Below are positions 1-13,440 of a DNA stretch of 64,000 nucleotides, one piece after another. The position numbers and the translations under genes are program-made. Source of the DNA: Mixophyes australis (Eukaryota; Chordata; Amphibia; Anura; Limnodynastidae); the NCBI GenBank assembly GCA_036250195.1, contig JAVHZZ010000071.1, forward strand, positions 319,501-383,500, given 5' to 3'. The first letter of the stretch is position 1. The number at the start of each line of letters is the position of its first letter. Under the pieces are notes generated by a model that was not told where the DNA came from, made no database searches, and was given only the letters and a program-made list of their open reading frames with translations.

Positions 1-3000
1 TAATATAGATTGCAGTTCCTATTTTTTGGACTGTTTCAACAGTGAAAGTAGTAATATAGATTGCAGTTCCTATTTTTTGGGACTGCAGAAACAGTGAAAG
101 TAGTAATATAGATTGCAGTTCCTATTTTTTGGACTGCTGAAACAGTGAATGTAGTAATATAGATTGCAGTTCCTATTTTTTTGGACTGCACAAACAGTGA
201 ACGTAGTAATATAGATTGCAGTTCCTATTTTTTGTGACTGCAGAAACAGTGAAAGTAGTAATATAGATTGCAGTTCCTATTTTTTGGGACTGCAGAAACA
301 GTGAACGTAGTAATATAGATTGCAGTTCCTATTTTTTGGACTGCTGAAACAGTGAATGTAGTAATATAGATTGCAGTTCCTATTTTTTTAGACTGCACAA
401 ACAATGAACGTAGTAATATAGATTGCAGTTCCTATTTTTTGGGACTGCAGAAACAGTGAACGTAGTAATATAGATTGCAGTTCCTATTTTTTGGACTGCT
501 GAAACAGTGAATGTAGTAATATAGATTGCAGTTCCTATTTTTTGGGACTGCAGAAACAGTGAACGTAGTAATATAGATTGCAGTTCCTATTTTTTGGACT
601 GTTTCAACAGTGAAAGTAGTAATATAGATTGCAGTTCCTATTTTTTGGGACTGCAGAAACAGTGAAAGTAGTAATATAGATTGCAGTTCCTATTTTTTGG
701 ACTGCTGAAACAGTGAATGTAGTAATATAGATTGCAGTTCCTATTTTTTTGGACTGCCTAAACAGTGAACGTAGTAATATAGATTGCAGTTCCTATTTTT
801 TGGGACTGCAGAAACAGTGAAAGTAGTAATATAGATTGCAGTTCCTATTTTTTGGGACTGCAGAAACAGTGAACGTAGTAATATAGATTGCAGTTCCTAT
901 TTTTTGGACTGCTGAAACAGTGAATGTAGTAATATAGATTGCAGTTCCTATTTTTTTGGACTGCACAAACAGTGAACGTAGTAATATAGATTGCAGTTCC
1001 TATTTTTTGGGACTGCAGAAACAGTGAACGTAGTAATATAGATTGCAGTTCCTATTTTTTGGACTGCTGAAACAGTGAATGTAGTAATATAGATTGCAGT
1101 TCCTATTTTTTGGGACTGCAGAAACAGTGAACGTAGTAATATAGATTGCAGTTCCTATTTTTTGGGACTGCAGAAACAGTGAACGTAGTAATATAGATTG
1201 CAGTTCCTATTTTTTGGACTGCTTCAACAGTGAAAGTAGTAATATAGATTGCAGTTCCTATTTTTTGGGACTGCAGAAACAGTGAACGTAGTAATATAGA
1301 TTGCAGTTCCTATTTTTTGGGACTGCAGAAACAGTGAACGTAGTAATATAGATTGCAGTTCCTATTTTTTGGGACTGCAGAAACAGTGAACGTAGTAATA
1401 TAGATTGCAGTTCCTATTTTTTGGGACTGCAGAAACAGTGAACGTAGTAATATAGATTGCAGTTCCTATTTTTTGGACTGCTTCAACAGTGAAAGTAGTA
1501 ATATAGATTGCAGTTCCTATTTTTTGGGACTGCAGAAACAGTGAACGTAGTAATATAGATTGCAGTTCCTATTTTTTTTGACTGCTTAAACAGTGAACGT
1601 AGTAATATAGATTGCAGTTCCTATTTTTTTGGACTGCTTAAACAGTGAACGTAGTAATATAGATTGCAGTTCTTTTTTTTTTGGACTGCTTACTGCTTAA
1701 ACAGTGAACGTAGTAATATAGATTGCAGTTCCTATTTTTTGGGACTGCAGAAACAGTGAACGTAGTAATATAGATTGCAGTTCCTATTTTTTGGGACTGC
1801 AGAAACAGTGAACGTAGTAATATAGATTGCAGTTCCTATTTTTTGGACTGTTTCAACAGTGAAAGTAGTAATATAGATTGCAGTTCCTATTTTTTGGGAC
1901 TGCAGAAACAGTGAAAGTAGTAATATAGATTGCAGTTCCTATTTTTTGGGACTGCAGAAACAGTGAACGTAGTAATATAGATTGCAGTTCCTATTTTTTG
2001 GACTGCTGAAACAGTGAATGTAGTAATATAGATTGCAGTTCCTATTTTTTTGGACTGCAGAAACAGTGAACGTAGTAATATAGATTGCAGTTCCTATTTT
2101 TTGGGACTGCAGAAACAGTGAACGTAGTAATATAGATTGCAGTTCCTATTTTTTGGACTGTTTCAACAGTGAAAGTAGTAATATAGATTGCAGTTCCTAT
2201 TTTTTGGGACTGCAGAAACAGTGAAAGTAGTAATATAGATTGCAGTTCCTATTTTTTGGACTGCTGAAACAGTGAATGTAGTAATATAGATTGCAGTTCC
2301 TATTTTTTTGGACTGCACAAACAGTGAACGTAGTAATATAGATTGCAGTTCCTATTTTTTGGGACTGCAGAAACAGTGAAAGTAGTAATATAGATTGCAG
2401 TTCCTATTTTTTGGGACTGCAGAAACAGTGAATGTAGTAATATAGATTGCAGTTCCTATTTTTTGGGACTGCAGAAACAGTGAACGTAGTAATATAGATT
2501 GCAGTTCCTATTTTTGGGACTGCAGAAACAGTGAACGTAGTAATATAGATTGCAGTTCCTATTTTTTGGACTGCTTCAACAGTGAAAGTAGTAATATAGA
2601 TTGCAGTTCCTATTTTTTGGGACTGCAGAAACAGTGAACGTAGTAATATAGATTGCAGTTCCTATTTTTTTGGACTGCTTAAACAGTGAACGTAGTAATA
2701 TAGATTGCAGTTCTTTTTTTTTTTTGGACTGCTTAAACAGTGAACGTAGTAATATAGATTGCAGTTCCTATTTTTTGGGACTGCAGAAACAGTGAACGTA
2801 GTAATATAGATTGCAGTTCCTATTTTTTGGGACTGCAGAAACAGTGAACGTAGTAATATAGATTGCAGTTCCTATTTTTTGGGACTGCAGAAACAGTGAA
2901 CGTAGTAATATAGATTGCAGTTCCTATTTTTTTGGACTGCTTAAACAGTGAACGTAGTAATATAGATTGCAGTTCCTATTTTTTGGGACTGCAGAAACAG

Positions 3001-6000
3001 TGAAAGTAGTAATATAGATTGCAGTTCCTATTTTTTGGGACTGCAGAAACAGTGAATGTAGTAATATAGATTGCCGTTCCTATTTTTTTAGACTGCTTAA
3101 ACAGTGAACGTAGTAATATAGATTGCAGTTCTTTTTTTTTTGGACTGCTTAAACAGTGAACGAAGTAATATAGATTGCAGTTCCTATTTTTTGGGACTGC
3201 AGAAACAGTGAACGTAGTAATATAGATTGCAGTTCCTATTTTTTGGGACTGCAGAAACAGTGAACGTAGTAATATAGATTGCAGTTCCTATTTTTTGGAC
3301 TGCACAAACAGTGAATGTAGTAATATAGATTGCAGTTCCTATTTTTTGGGACTGCAGAAACAGTGAACGTAGTAATATAGATTGCAGTTCCTATTTTTTG
3401 GACTGCTGAAACAGTGAATGTAGTAATATAGATTGCAGTTCCTATTTTTTGGGACTGCAGAAACAGTGAACGTAGTAATATAGATTGCAGTTCCTATTTT
3501 TTGGGACTGCAGAAACAGTGAATGTAGTAATATAGATTGCAGTTCCTATTTTTTGGACTGCTTCAACAGTGAAAGTAGTAATATAGATTGCAGTTCCTAT
3601 TTTTTGGGACTGCAGAAACAGTGAACGTAGTAATATAGATTGCAGTTCCTATTTTTTTGGACTGCTTAAACAGTGAACGTAGTAATATAGATTGCAGTTC
3701 TTTTTTTTTTGGACTGCTTAAACAGTGAACGTAGTAATATAGATTGCAGTTCCTATTTTTTGGGACTGCAGAAACAGTGAACGTAGTAATATAGATTGCA
3801 GTTCCTATTTTTTGGGACTGCAGAAACAGTGAACGTAGTAATATAGATTGCAGTTCCTATTTTTTGGACTGCTTCAACAGTGAAAGTAGTAATATAGATT
3901 GCAGTTCCTATTTTTTGGGACTGCAGAAACAGTGAACGTAGTAATATAGATTGCAGTTCCTATTTTTTTTGACTGCTTAAACAGTGAACGTAGTAATATA
4001 GATTGCAGTTCTTTTTTTTTTTGGGACTGCAGAAACAGTGAACGTAGTAATATAGATTGCAGTTCCTATTTTTTGGGACTGCAGAAACAGTGAACGTAGT
4101 AATATAGATTGCAGTTCCTATTTTTTGGACTGTTTCAACAGTGAAAGTAGTAATATAGATTGCAGTTCCTATTTTTTGGGACTGCAGAAACAGTGAAAGT
4201 AGTAATATAGATTGCAGTTCCTATTTTTTGGGACTGCAGAAACAGTGAACGTAGTAATATAGATTGCAGTTCCTATTTTTTGGACTGCTGAAACAGTGAA
4301 TGTAGTAATATAGATTGCAGTTCCTATTTTTTTGGACTGCAGAAACAGTGAACGTAGTAATATAGATTGCAGTTCCTATTTTTTGGGACTGCAGAAACAG
4401 TGAACGTAGTAATATAGATTGCAGTTCCTATTTTTTGGACTGTTTCAACAGTGAAAGTAGTAATATAGATTGCAGTTCCTATTTTTTGGGACTGCAGAAA
4501 CAGTGAAAGTAGTAATATAGATTGCAGTTCCTATTTTTTTGGACTGCAGAAACAGTGAACGTAGTAATATAGATTGCAGTTCCTATTTTTTGGGACTGCA
4601 GAAACAGTGAACGTAGTAATATAGATTGCAGTTCCTATTTTTTGGACTGTTTCAACAGTGAAAGTAGTAATATAGATTGCAGTTCCTATTTTTTGGGACT
4701 GCTTAAACAGTGAACGTAGTAATATAGATTGCAGTTCCTATTTTTTGGGACTGCAGAAACAGTGAAAGTAGTAATATAGATTGCAGTTCCTATTTTTTGG
4801 ACTGCTGAAACAGTGAATGTAGTAATATAGATTGCAGTTCCTATTTTTTTGGACTGCACAAACAGTGAACGTAGTAATATAGATTGCAGTTCCTATTTTT
4901 TGGGACTGCAGAAACAGTGAAAGTAGTAATATAGATTGCAGTTCCTATTTTTTGGGACTGCAGAAACAGTGAATGTAGTAATATAGATTGCAGTTCCTAT
5001 TTTTTGGGACTGCAGAAACAGTGAACGTAGTAATATAGATTGCAGTTCCTATTTTTGGGACTGCAGAAACAGTGAACGTAGTAATATAGATTGCAGTTCC
5101 TATTTTTTGGACTGCTTCAACAGTGAAAGTAGTAATATAGATTGCAGTTCCTATTTTTTGGGACTGCAGAAACAGTGAACGTAGTAATATAGATTGCAGT
5201 TCCTATTTTTTTGGACTGCTTAAACAGTGAACGTAGTAATATAGATTGCAGTTCTTTTTTTTTTTTGGACTGCTTAAACAGTGAACGTAGTAATATAGAT
5301 TGCAGTTCCTATTTTTTGGGACTGCAGAAACAGTGAACGTAGTAATATAGATTGCAGTTCCTATTTTTTGGGACTGCAGAAACAGTGAACGTAGTAATAT
5401 AGATTGCAGTTCCTATTTTTTGGGACTGCAGAAACAGTGAACGTAGTAATATAGATTGCAGTTCTTATTTTTTGGGACTGCAGAAACAGTGAACGTAGTA
5501 ATATAGATTGCAGTTCCTATTTTTTGGACTGCTTCAACAGTGAAAGTAGTAATATAGATTGCAGTTCCTATTTTTTGGGACTGCAGAAACAGTGAACGTA
5601 GTAATATAGATTGCAGTTCCTATTTTTTTGGACTGCTTAAACAGTGAACGTAGTAATATAGATTGCAGTTCCTATTTTTTGGGACTGCAGAAACAGTGAA
5701 AGTAGTAATATAGATTGCAGTTCCTATTTTTTGGGACTGCATAAACAGTGAATGTAGTAATATAGATTGCAGTTCCTATTTTTTTTGGACTGCTTAAACA
5801 GTGAACGTAGTAATATAGATTGCAGTTCTTTTTTTTTTGGACTGCTTAAACAGTGAACGAAGTAATATAGATTGCAGTTCCTATTTTTTGGGACTGCAGA
5901 AACAGTGGACGTAGTAATATAGATTGCAGTTCCTATTTTTTGGGACTGCAGAAACAGTGAACGTAGTAATATAGATTGCAGTTCCTATTTTTTGGACTGT

Positions 6001-8650
6001 TTCAACAGTGAAAGTAGTAATATAGATTGCAGTTCCTATTTTTTGGGACTGCAGAAACAGTGAAAGTAGTAATATAGATTGCAGTTCCTATTTTTTGGAC
6101 TGCTGAAACAGTGAATGTAGTAATATAGATTGCAGTTCCTATTTTTTTGGACTGCACAAACAGTGAACGTAGTAATATAGATTGCAGTTCCTATTTTTTG
6201 TGACTGCAGAAACAGTGAAAGTAGTAATATAGATTGCAGTTCCTATTTTTTGGGACTGCAGAAACAGTGAACGTAGTAATATAGATTGCAGTTCCTATTT
6301 TTTGGACTGCTGAAACAGTGAATGTAGTAATATAGATTGCAGTTCCTATTTTTTTAGACTGCACAAACAATGAACGTAGTAATATAGATTGCAGTTCCTA
6401 TTTTTTGGGACTGCAGAAACAGTGAACGTAGTAATATAGATTGCAGTTCCTATTTTTTGGACTGCTGAAACAGTGAATGTAGTAATATAAATTGCAGTTC
6501 CTATTTTTTGGGACTGCAGAAACAGTGAACGTAGTAATATAGATTGCAGTTCCTATTTTTTGGACTGTTTCAACAGTGAAAGTAGTAATATAGATTGCAG
6601 TTCCTATTTTTTGGGACTGCAGAAACAGTGAAAGTAGTAATATAGATTGCAGTTCCTATTTTTTGGACTGCTGAAACAGTGAATGTAGTAATATAGATTG
6701 CAGTTCCTATTTTTTTGGACTGCCTAAACAGTGAACGTAGTAATATAGATTGCAGTTCCTATTTTTTGGGACTGCAGAAACAGTGAAAGTAGTAATATAG
6801 ATTGCAGTTCCTATTTTTTGGGACTGCAGAAACAGTGAACGTAGTAATATAGATTGCAGTTCCTATTTTTTGGACTGCTGAAACAGTGAATGTAGTAATA
6901 TAGATTGCAGTTCCTATTTTTTTGGACTGCACAAACAGTGAACGTAGTAATATAGATTGCAGTTCCTATTTTTTGGGACTGCAGAAACAGTGAACGTAGT
7001 AATATAGATTGCAGTTCCTATTTTTTGGACTGCTGAAACAGTGAATGTAGTAATATAGATTGCAGTTCCTATTTTTTGGGACTGCAGAAACAGTGAACGT
7101 AGTAATATAGATTGCAGTTCCTATTTTTTGGGACTGCAGAAACAGTGAACGTAGTAATATAGATTGCAGTTCCTATTTTTTGGACTGCTTCAACAGTGAA
7201 AGTAGTAATATAGATTGCAGTTCCTATTTTTTGGGACTGCAGAAACAGTGAACGTAGTAATATAGATTGCAGTTCCTATTTTTTTCAACTGCTTAAACAG
7301 TGAACGTAGTAATATAGATTGCAGTTCTTTTTTTTTTGGACTGCTTAAACAGTGAACGTAGTAATATAGATTGCAGTTCCTATTTTTTGGGACTGCAGAA
7401 ACAGTGAACGTAGTAATATAGATTGCAGTTCCTATTTTTTGGGACTGCAGAAACAGTGAACGTAGTAATATAGATTGCAGTTCCTATTTTTTTTGACTGC
7501 TTAAACAGTGAACGTAGTAATATAGATTGCAGTTCCTATTTTTTTGGACTGCTTAAACAGTGAACGTAGTAATATAGATTGCAGTTCTTTTTTTTTTGGA
7601 CTGCTTACTGCTTAAACAGTGAACGTAATAATATAGATTGCAGTTCCTATTTTTTGGGACTGCAGAAACAGTGAACGTAGTAATATAGATTGCAGTTCCT
7701 ATTTTTTGGGACTGCAGAAACAGTGAACGTAGTAATATAGATTGCAGTTCCTATTTTTTGGACTGTTTCAACAGTGAAAGTAGTAATATAGATTGCAGTT
7801 CCTATTTTTTGGGACTGCAGAAACAGTGAAAGTAGTAATATAGATTGCAGTTCCTATTTTTTGGGACTGCAGAAACAGTGAACGTAGTAATATAGATTGC
7901 AGTTCCTATTTTTTGGACTGCTGAAACAGTGAATGTAGTAATATAGATTGCAGTTCCTATTTTTTTGGACTGCAGAAACAGTGAACGTAGTAATATAGAT
8001 TGCAGTTCCTATTTTTTGGGACTGCAGAAACAGTGAACGTAGTAATATAGATTGCAGTTCCTATTTTTTGGACTGTTTCAACAGTGAAAGTAGTAATATA
8101 GATTGCAGTTCCTATTTTTTGGGACTGCAGAAACAGTGAAAGTAGTAATATAGATTGCAGTTCCTATTTTTTGGACTGCTGAAACAGTGAATGTAGTAAT
8201 ATAGATTGCAGTTCCTATTTTTTTGGACTGCACAAACAGTGAACGTAGTAATATAGATTGCAGTTCCTATTTTTTGGGACTGCAGAAACAGTGAATGTAG
8301 TAATATAGATTGCAGTTCCTATTTTTTGGGACTGCAGAAACAGTGAACATAGTAATATAGATTGCAGTTCCTATTTTTTGGGACTGCAGAAACAGTGAAC
8401 ATAGTAATATAGATTGCAGTTCCTATTTTTGGGACTGCAGAAACAGTGAACGTAGTAATATAGATTGCAGTTCCTATTTTTTGGACTGCTTCAACAGTGA
8501 AAGTAGTAATATAGATTGCAGTTCCTATTTTTTGGGACTGCAGAAACAGTGAACGTAGTAATATAGATTGCAGTTCCTATTTTTTTGGACTGCTTAAACA
8601 GTGAAAGTAGTAATATAGATTGCAGTTCTTTTTTTTTTTTGGACTGCTTA
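1..8650. repeat. Long-range duplication inside the array, offset about 5.97 kb
   Basis: Rare monomer variants recur in the same order about 5.9-6.0 kb apart. TGTGACTGCAG is at 233 and 6,199 (offset 5,966). The expanded core ACTGCTTACTGCTTAAAC is at about 1,685 and 7,600 (offset 5,915, one monomer less). The five-T variant at about 2,507 has its counterpart near 8,410. So roughly 1-2,700 and 5,967-8,650 are copies. A further offset of 2.54-2.70 kb links about 1.8-3.3 kb with 4.1-5.9 kb (five-T variant at 2,507 and 5,048; GAACGAAG at 3,158 and 5,855). Confidence 0.8.
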
Positions 8651-11040
8651 AACAGTGAACGTAGTAATATAGATTGCAGTTCCTATTTTTTGGGACTGCA
8701 GAAACAGTGAACGTAGTAATATAGATTGCAGTTCCTATTTTTTGGGACTGCAGAAACAGTGAACGTAGTAATATAGATTGCAGTTCCTATTTTTTGGACT
8801 GCTTCAACAGTGAAAGTAGTAATATAGATTGCAGTTCCTATTTTTTGGGACTGCAGAAACAGTGAACGTAGTAATATATATTGCAGTTCCTATTTTTTTG
8901 GACTGCTTAAACAGTGAACGTAGTAATATAGATTGCAGTTCTTTTTTTTTTTGGACTGCTTAAACAGTGAACGTAGTAATATAGATTGCAGTTCTTTTTT
9001 TTTTTGGACTGCTTAAACAGTGAACGTAGTAATATAGATTGCAGTTCCTATTTTTTGGGACTGCAGAAACAGTGAACGTAGTAATATAGATTGCAGTTCC
9101 TATTTTTTGGACTGCAGAAACAGTGAATGTAGTAATATAGATTGCAGTTCCTATTTTTTGGGACTGCAGAAACAGTGAACGTAGTAATATAGATTGCAGT
9201 TCCTATTTTTTGGGACTGCAGAAACAGTGAACGTAGTAATATAGATTGCAGTTCCTATTTTTTGGACTGCTTCAACAGTGAAAGTAGTAATATAGATTGC
9301 AGTTCCTATTTTTTGGGACTGCAGAAACAGTGAACGTAGTAATATAGATTGCAGTTCCTATTTTTTTGGACTGCTTAAACAGTGAACGTAGTAATATAGA
9401 TTGCAGTTCTTTTTTTTTTGGACTGCTTAAACAGTGAACGTAGTAATATAGATTGCAGTTCCTATTTTTTGGGACTGCAGAAACAGTGAACGTAGTAATA
9501 TAGATTGCAGTTCCTATTTTTTGGGACTGCAGAAACAGTGAACGTAGTAATATAGATTGCAGTTCCTATTTTTTTTGACTGCTTAAACAGTGAACGTAGT
9601 AATATAGATTGCAGTTCCTATTTTTTTGGACTGCTTAAACAGTGAACGTAGTAATATAGATTGCAGTTCTTTTTTTTTTGGACTGCTTACTGCTTAAACA
9701 GTGAACGTAATAATATAGATTGCAGTTCCTATTTTTTGGGACTGCAGAAACAGTGAACGTAGTAATATAGATTGCAGTTCCTATTTTTTGGGACTGCAGA
9801 AACAGTGAACGTAGTAATATAGATTGCAGTTCCTATTTTTTGGACTGTTTCAACAGTGAAAGTAGTAATATAGATTGCAGTTCCTATTTTTTGGGACTGC
9901 AGAAACAGTGAAAGTAGTAATATAGATTGCAGTTCCTATTTTTTGGGACTGCAGAAACAGTGAACGTAGTAATATAGATTGCAGTTCCTATTTTTTGGAC
10001 TGCTGAAACAGTGAATGTAGTAATATAGATTGCAGTTCCTATTTTTTTGGACTGCAGAAACAGTGAACGTAGTAATATAGATTGCAGTTCCTATTTTTTG
10101 GGACTGCAGAAACAGTGAACGTAGTAATATAGATTGCAGTTCCTATTTTTTGGACTGTTTCAACAGTGAAAGTAGTAATATAGATTGCAGTTCCTATTTT
10201 TTGGGACTGCAGAAACAGTGAAAGTAGTAATATAGATTGCAGTTCCTATTTTTTGGACTGCTGAAACAGTGAATGTAGTAATATAGATTGCAGTTCCTAT
10301 TTTTTTGGACTGCACAAACAGTGAACGTAGTAATATAGATTGCAGTTCCTATTTTTTGGGACTGCAGAAACAGTGAATGTAGTAATATAGATTGCAGTTC
10401 CTATTTTTTGGGACTGCAGAAACAGTGAACATAGTAATATAGATTGCAGTTCCTATTTTTTGGGACTGCAGAAACAGTGAACATAGTAATATAGATTGCA
10501 GTTCCTATTTTTGGGACTGCAGAAACAGTGAACGTAGTAATATAGATTGCAGTTCCTATTTTTTGGACTGCTTCAACAGTGAAAGTAGTAATATAGATTG
10601 CAGTTCCTATTTTTTGGGACTGCAGAAACAGTGAACGTAGTAATATAGATTGCAGTTCCTATTTTTTTGGACTGCTTAAACAGTGAAAGTAGTAATATAG
10701 ATTGCAGTTCTTTTTTTTTTTTGGACTGCTTAAACAGTGAACGTAGTAATATAGATTGCAGTTCCTATTTTTTGGGACTGCAGAAACAGTGAACGTAGTA
10801 ATATAGATTGCAGTTCCTATTTTTTGGGACTGCAGAAACAGTGAACGTAGTAATATAGATTGCAGTTCCTATTTTTTGGACTGCTTCAACAGTGAAAGTA
10901 GTAATATAGATTGCAGTTCCTATTTTTTGGGACTGCAGAAACAGTGAACGTAGTAATATATATTGCAGTTCCTATTTTTTTGGACTGCTTAAACAGTGAA
11001 CGTAGTAATATAGATTGCAGTTCTTTTTTTTTTTGGACTG
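7080..11040. repeat. 2,082-bp tandem duplication inside the array
   Basis: Private variants repeat at exactly 2,082 bp. The ACTGCTTACTG core is at 7,600 and 9,682. GTGAACATAG is at 8,345 and 10,427. GTAATATATATTG is at 8,871 and 10,953. The copies diverge near 8,960 and 11,040. The exact spacing and sharing of private changes point to a recent unequal exchange or replication-slippage event of 40 monomers. Confidence 0.85.
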
Positions 11041-12798
11041 CTTAAACAGTGAACGTAGTAATATAGATTGCAGTTCCTATTTTTTGGGACTGCAGAAACA
11101 GTGAAAGTAGTAATATAGATTGCAGTTCTTATTTTTTGGGACTGCAGAAACAGTGAATGTAGTAATATAGATTGCAGTTCCTATTTTTTTGGACTGCTTA
11201 AACAGTGAACGTAGTAATATAGATTGCAGTTCTTTTTTTTTTGGACTGCTTAAACAGTGAACGAAGTAATATAGATTGCAGTTCCTATTTTTTGGGACTG
11301 CAGAAACAGTGAACGTAGTAATATAGATTGCAGTTCCTATTTTTTGGGACTGCAGAAACAGTGAACGTAGTAATATAGATTGCAGTTCCTATTTTTTGGA
11401 CTGCACAAACAGTGAACGTAGTACTATAGATTGCAGTTCCTATTTTTTGGGACTGCAGAAACAGTGAAAGTAGTAATATAGATTGCAGTTCCTATTTTTT
11501 GGGACTGCAGAAACAGTGAACGTAGTAATATAGATTGCAGTTCCTATTTTTTGGACTGCTGAAACAGTTAATGTAGTAATATAGATTGCAGTTCCTATTT
11601 TTTTGGACTGCACAAACAGTGAACGAAGTAATATAGATTGCAGTTCCTATTTTTTGGGACTGCAGAAACAGTGAACGTAGTAATATAGATTGCAGTTCCT
11701 ATTTTTTGGACTGCTTCAACAGTGAAAGTAGTAATATAGATTGCAGTTCCTATTTTTTGGGACTGCAGAAACAGTGAACGTAGTAATATAGATTGCAGTT
11801 CCTATTTTTTTGGACTGCTTAAACAGTGAACGTAGTAATATAGATTGCAGTTCCTATTTTTTGGGACTGCAGAAACAGTGAACGTAGTAATATAGATTGC
11901 AGTTCCTATTTTTTGGGACTGCAGAAACAGTGAAAGTAGTAATATAGATTGCAGTTCCTATTTTTTTGGACTGCTTAAACAGTGAACGTAGTAATATAGA
12001 TTGCAGTTCCTATTTTTTGGGACTGCAGAAACAGTGAAAGTAGTAATATAGATTGCAGTTCCTATTTTTTGGGACTGCAGAAACAGTGAACGTAGTAATA
12101 TAGATTGCAGTTCCTATTTTTTTGGACTGCTTAAACAGTGAACGTAGTAATATAGATTGCAGTTCTTTTTTTTTTGGACTGCTTAAACAGTGAACGTAGT
12201 AATATAGATTGCAGTTCCTATTTTTTGGGACTGCAGAAACAGTGAACGTAGTAATATAGATTGCAGTTCATATTTTTTGGGACTGCAGAAACAGTGAACG
12301 TAGTAATATAGATTGCAGTTCCTATTTTTTGGACTGCTTCAACAGTGAAAGTAGTAATATAGATTGCAGTTCCTATTTTTTGGGACTGCAGAAACAGTGA
12401 ACGTAGTAATATAGATTGCAGTTCCTATTTTTTTGGACTGCTTAAACAGTGAACGTAGTAATATAGATTGCAGTTCCTATTTTTTGGGACTGCAGAAACA
12501 GTGAAAGTAGTAATATAGATTGCAGTTCCTATTTTTTGGGACTGCAGAAACAGTGAACGTAGTAATATAGATTGCAGTTCCTATTTTTTTGGACTGCTTA
12601 AACAGTGAACGTAGTAATATAGATTGCAGTTCTTTTTTTTTTGGACTGCTTAAACAGTGAACGTAGTAATATAGATTGCAGTTCCTATTTTTTGGGACTG
12701 CAGAAACAGTGAACGTAGTAATATAGATTGCAGTTCCTATTTTTTGGGACTGCAGAAACAGTGAACGTAGTAATATAGATTGCAGTTCCTATTTTTTG

Positions 12799-13440
12799 GA
12801 CTGTTTCAACAGTGAAAGTAGTAATATAGATTGCAGTTCCTATTTTTTGGGACTGCAGAAACAGTGAAAGTAGTAATATAGATTGCAGTTCCTATTTTTT
12901 GGGACTGCAGAAACAGTGAACGTAGTAATATAGATTGCAGTTCCTATTTTTTGGACTGCTGAAACAGTGAATGTAGTAATATAGATTGCAGTTCCTATTT
13001 TTTTGGACTGCACAAACAGTGAACGTAGTAATATAGATTGCAGTTCCTATTTTTTGGGACTGCAGAAACAGTGAACGTAGTAATATAGATTGCAGTTCCT
13101 ATTTTTTGGACTGCTGAAACAGTGAATGTAGTAATATAGATTGCAGTTCCTATTTTTTGGGACTGCAGAAACAGTGAACGTAGTAATATAGATTGCAGTT
13201 CCTATTTTTTGGGACTGCAGAAACAGTGAACGTAGTAATATAGATTGCAGTTCCTATTTTTTGGACTGCTTCAACAGTGAAAGTAGTAATATAGATTGCA
13301 GTTCCTATTTTTTGGGACTGCAGAAACAGTGAACGTAGTAATATAGATTGCAGTTCCTATTTTTTTGGACTGCTTAAACAGTGAACGTAGTAATATAGAT
13401 TGCAGTTCTTTTTTTTTTGGACTGCTTAAACAGTAAACGT
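12799..13440. repeat. Representative 13-monomer higher-order unit
   Basis: Reading the N6 core classes in order gives TTTCAA, GCAGAAA(AAG), GCAGAAA, CTGAAA, CACAAA, GCAGAAA, CTGAAA, GCAGAAA, GCAGAAA, CTTCAA, GCAGAAA, CTTAAA, CTTAAA with T10. The same order starts at about 15,654, 17,521, 22,551, 24,315 and 35,256, and a shorter version starts at 28,307. From the first to the thirteenth core in the 22,551 copy is 621 bp, so the full unit is about 673 bp. Between these units a four-monomer unit (CTTAAA, CTTAAA-T10, GCAGAAA-AAG, GCAGAAA; about 206 bp) dominates. Confidence 0.85.
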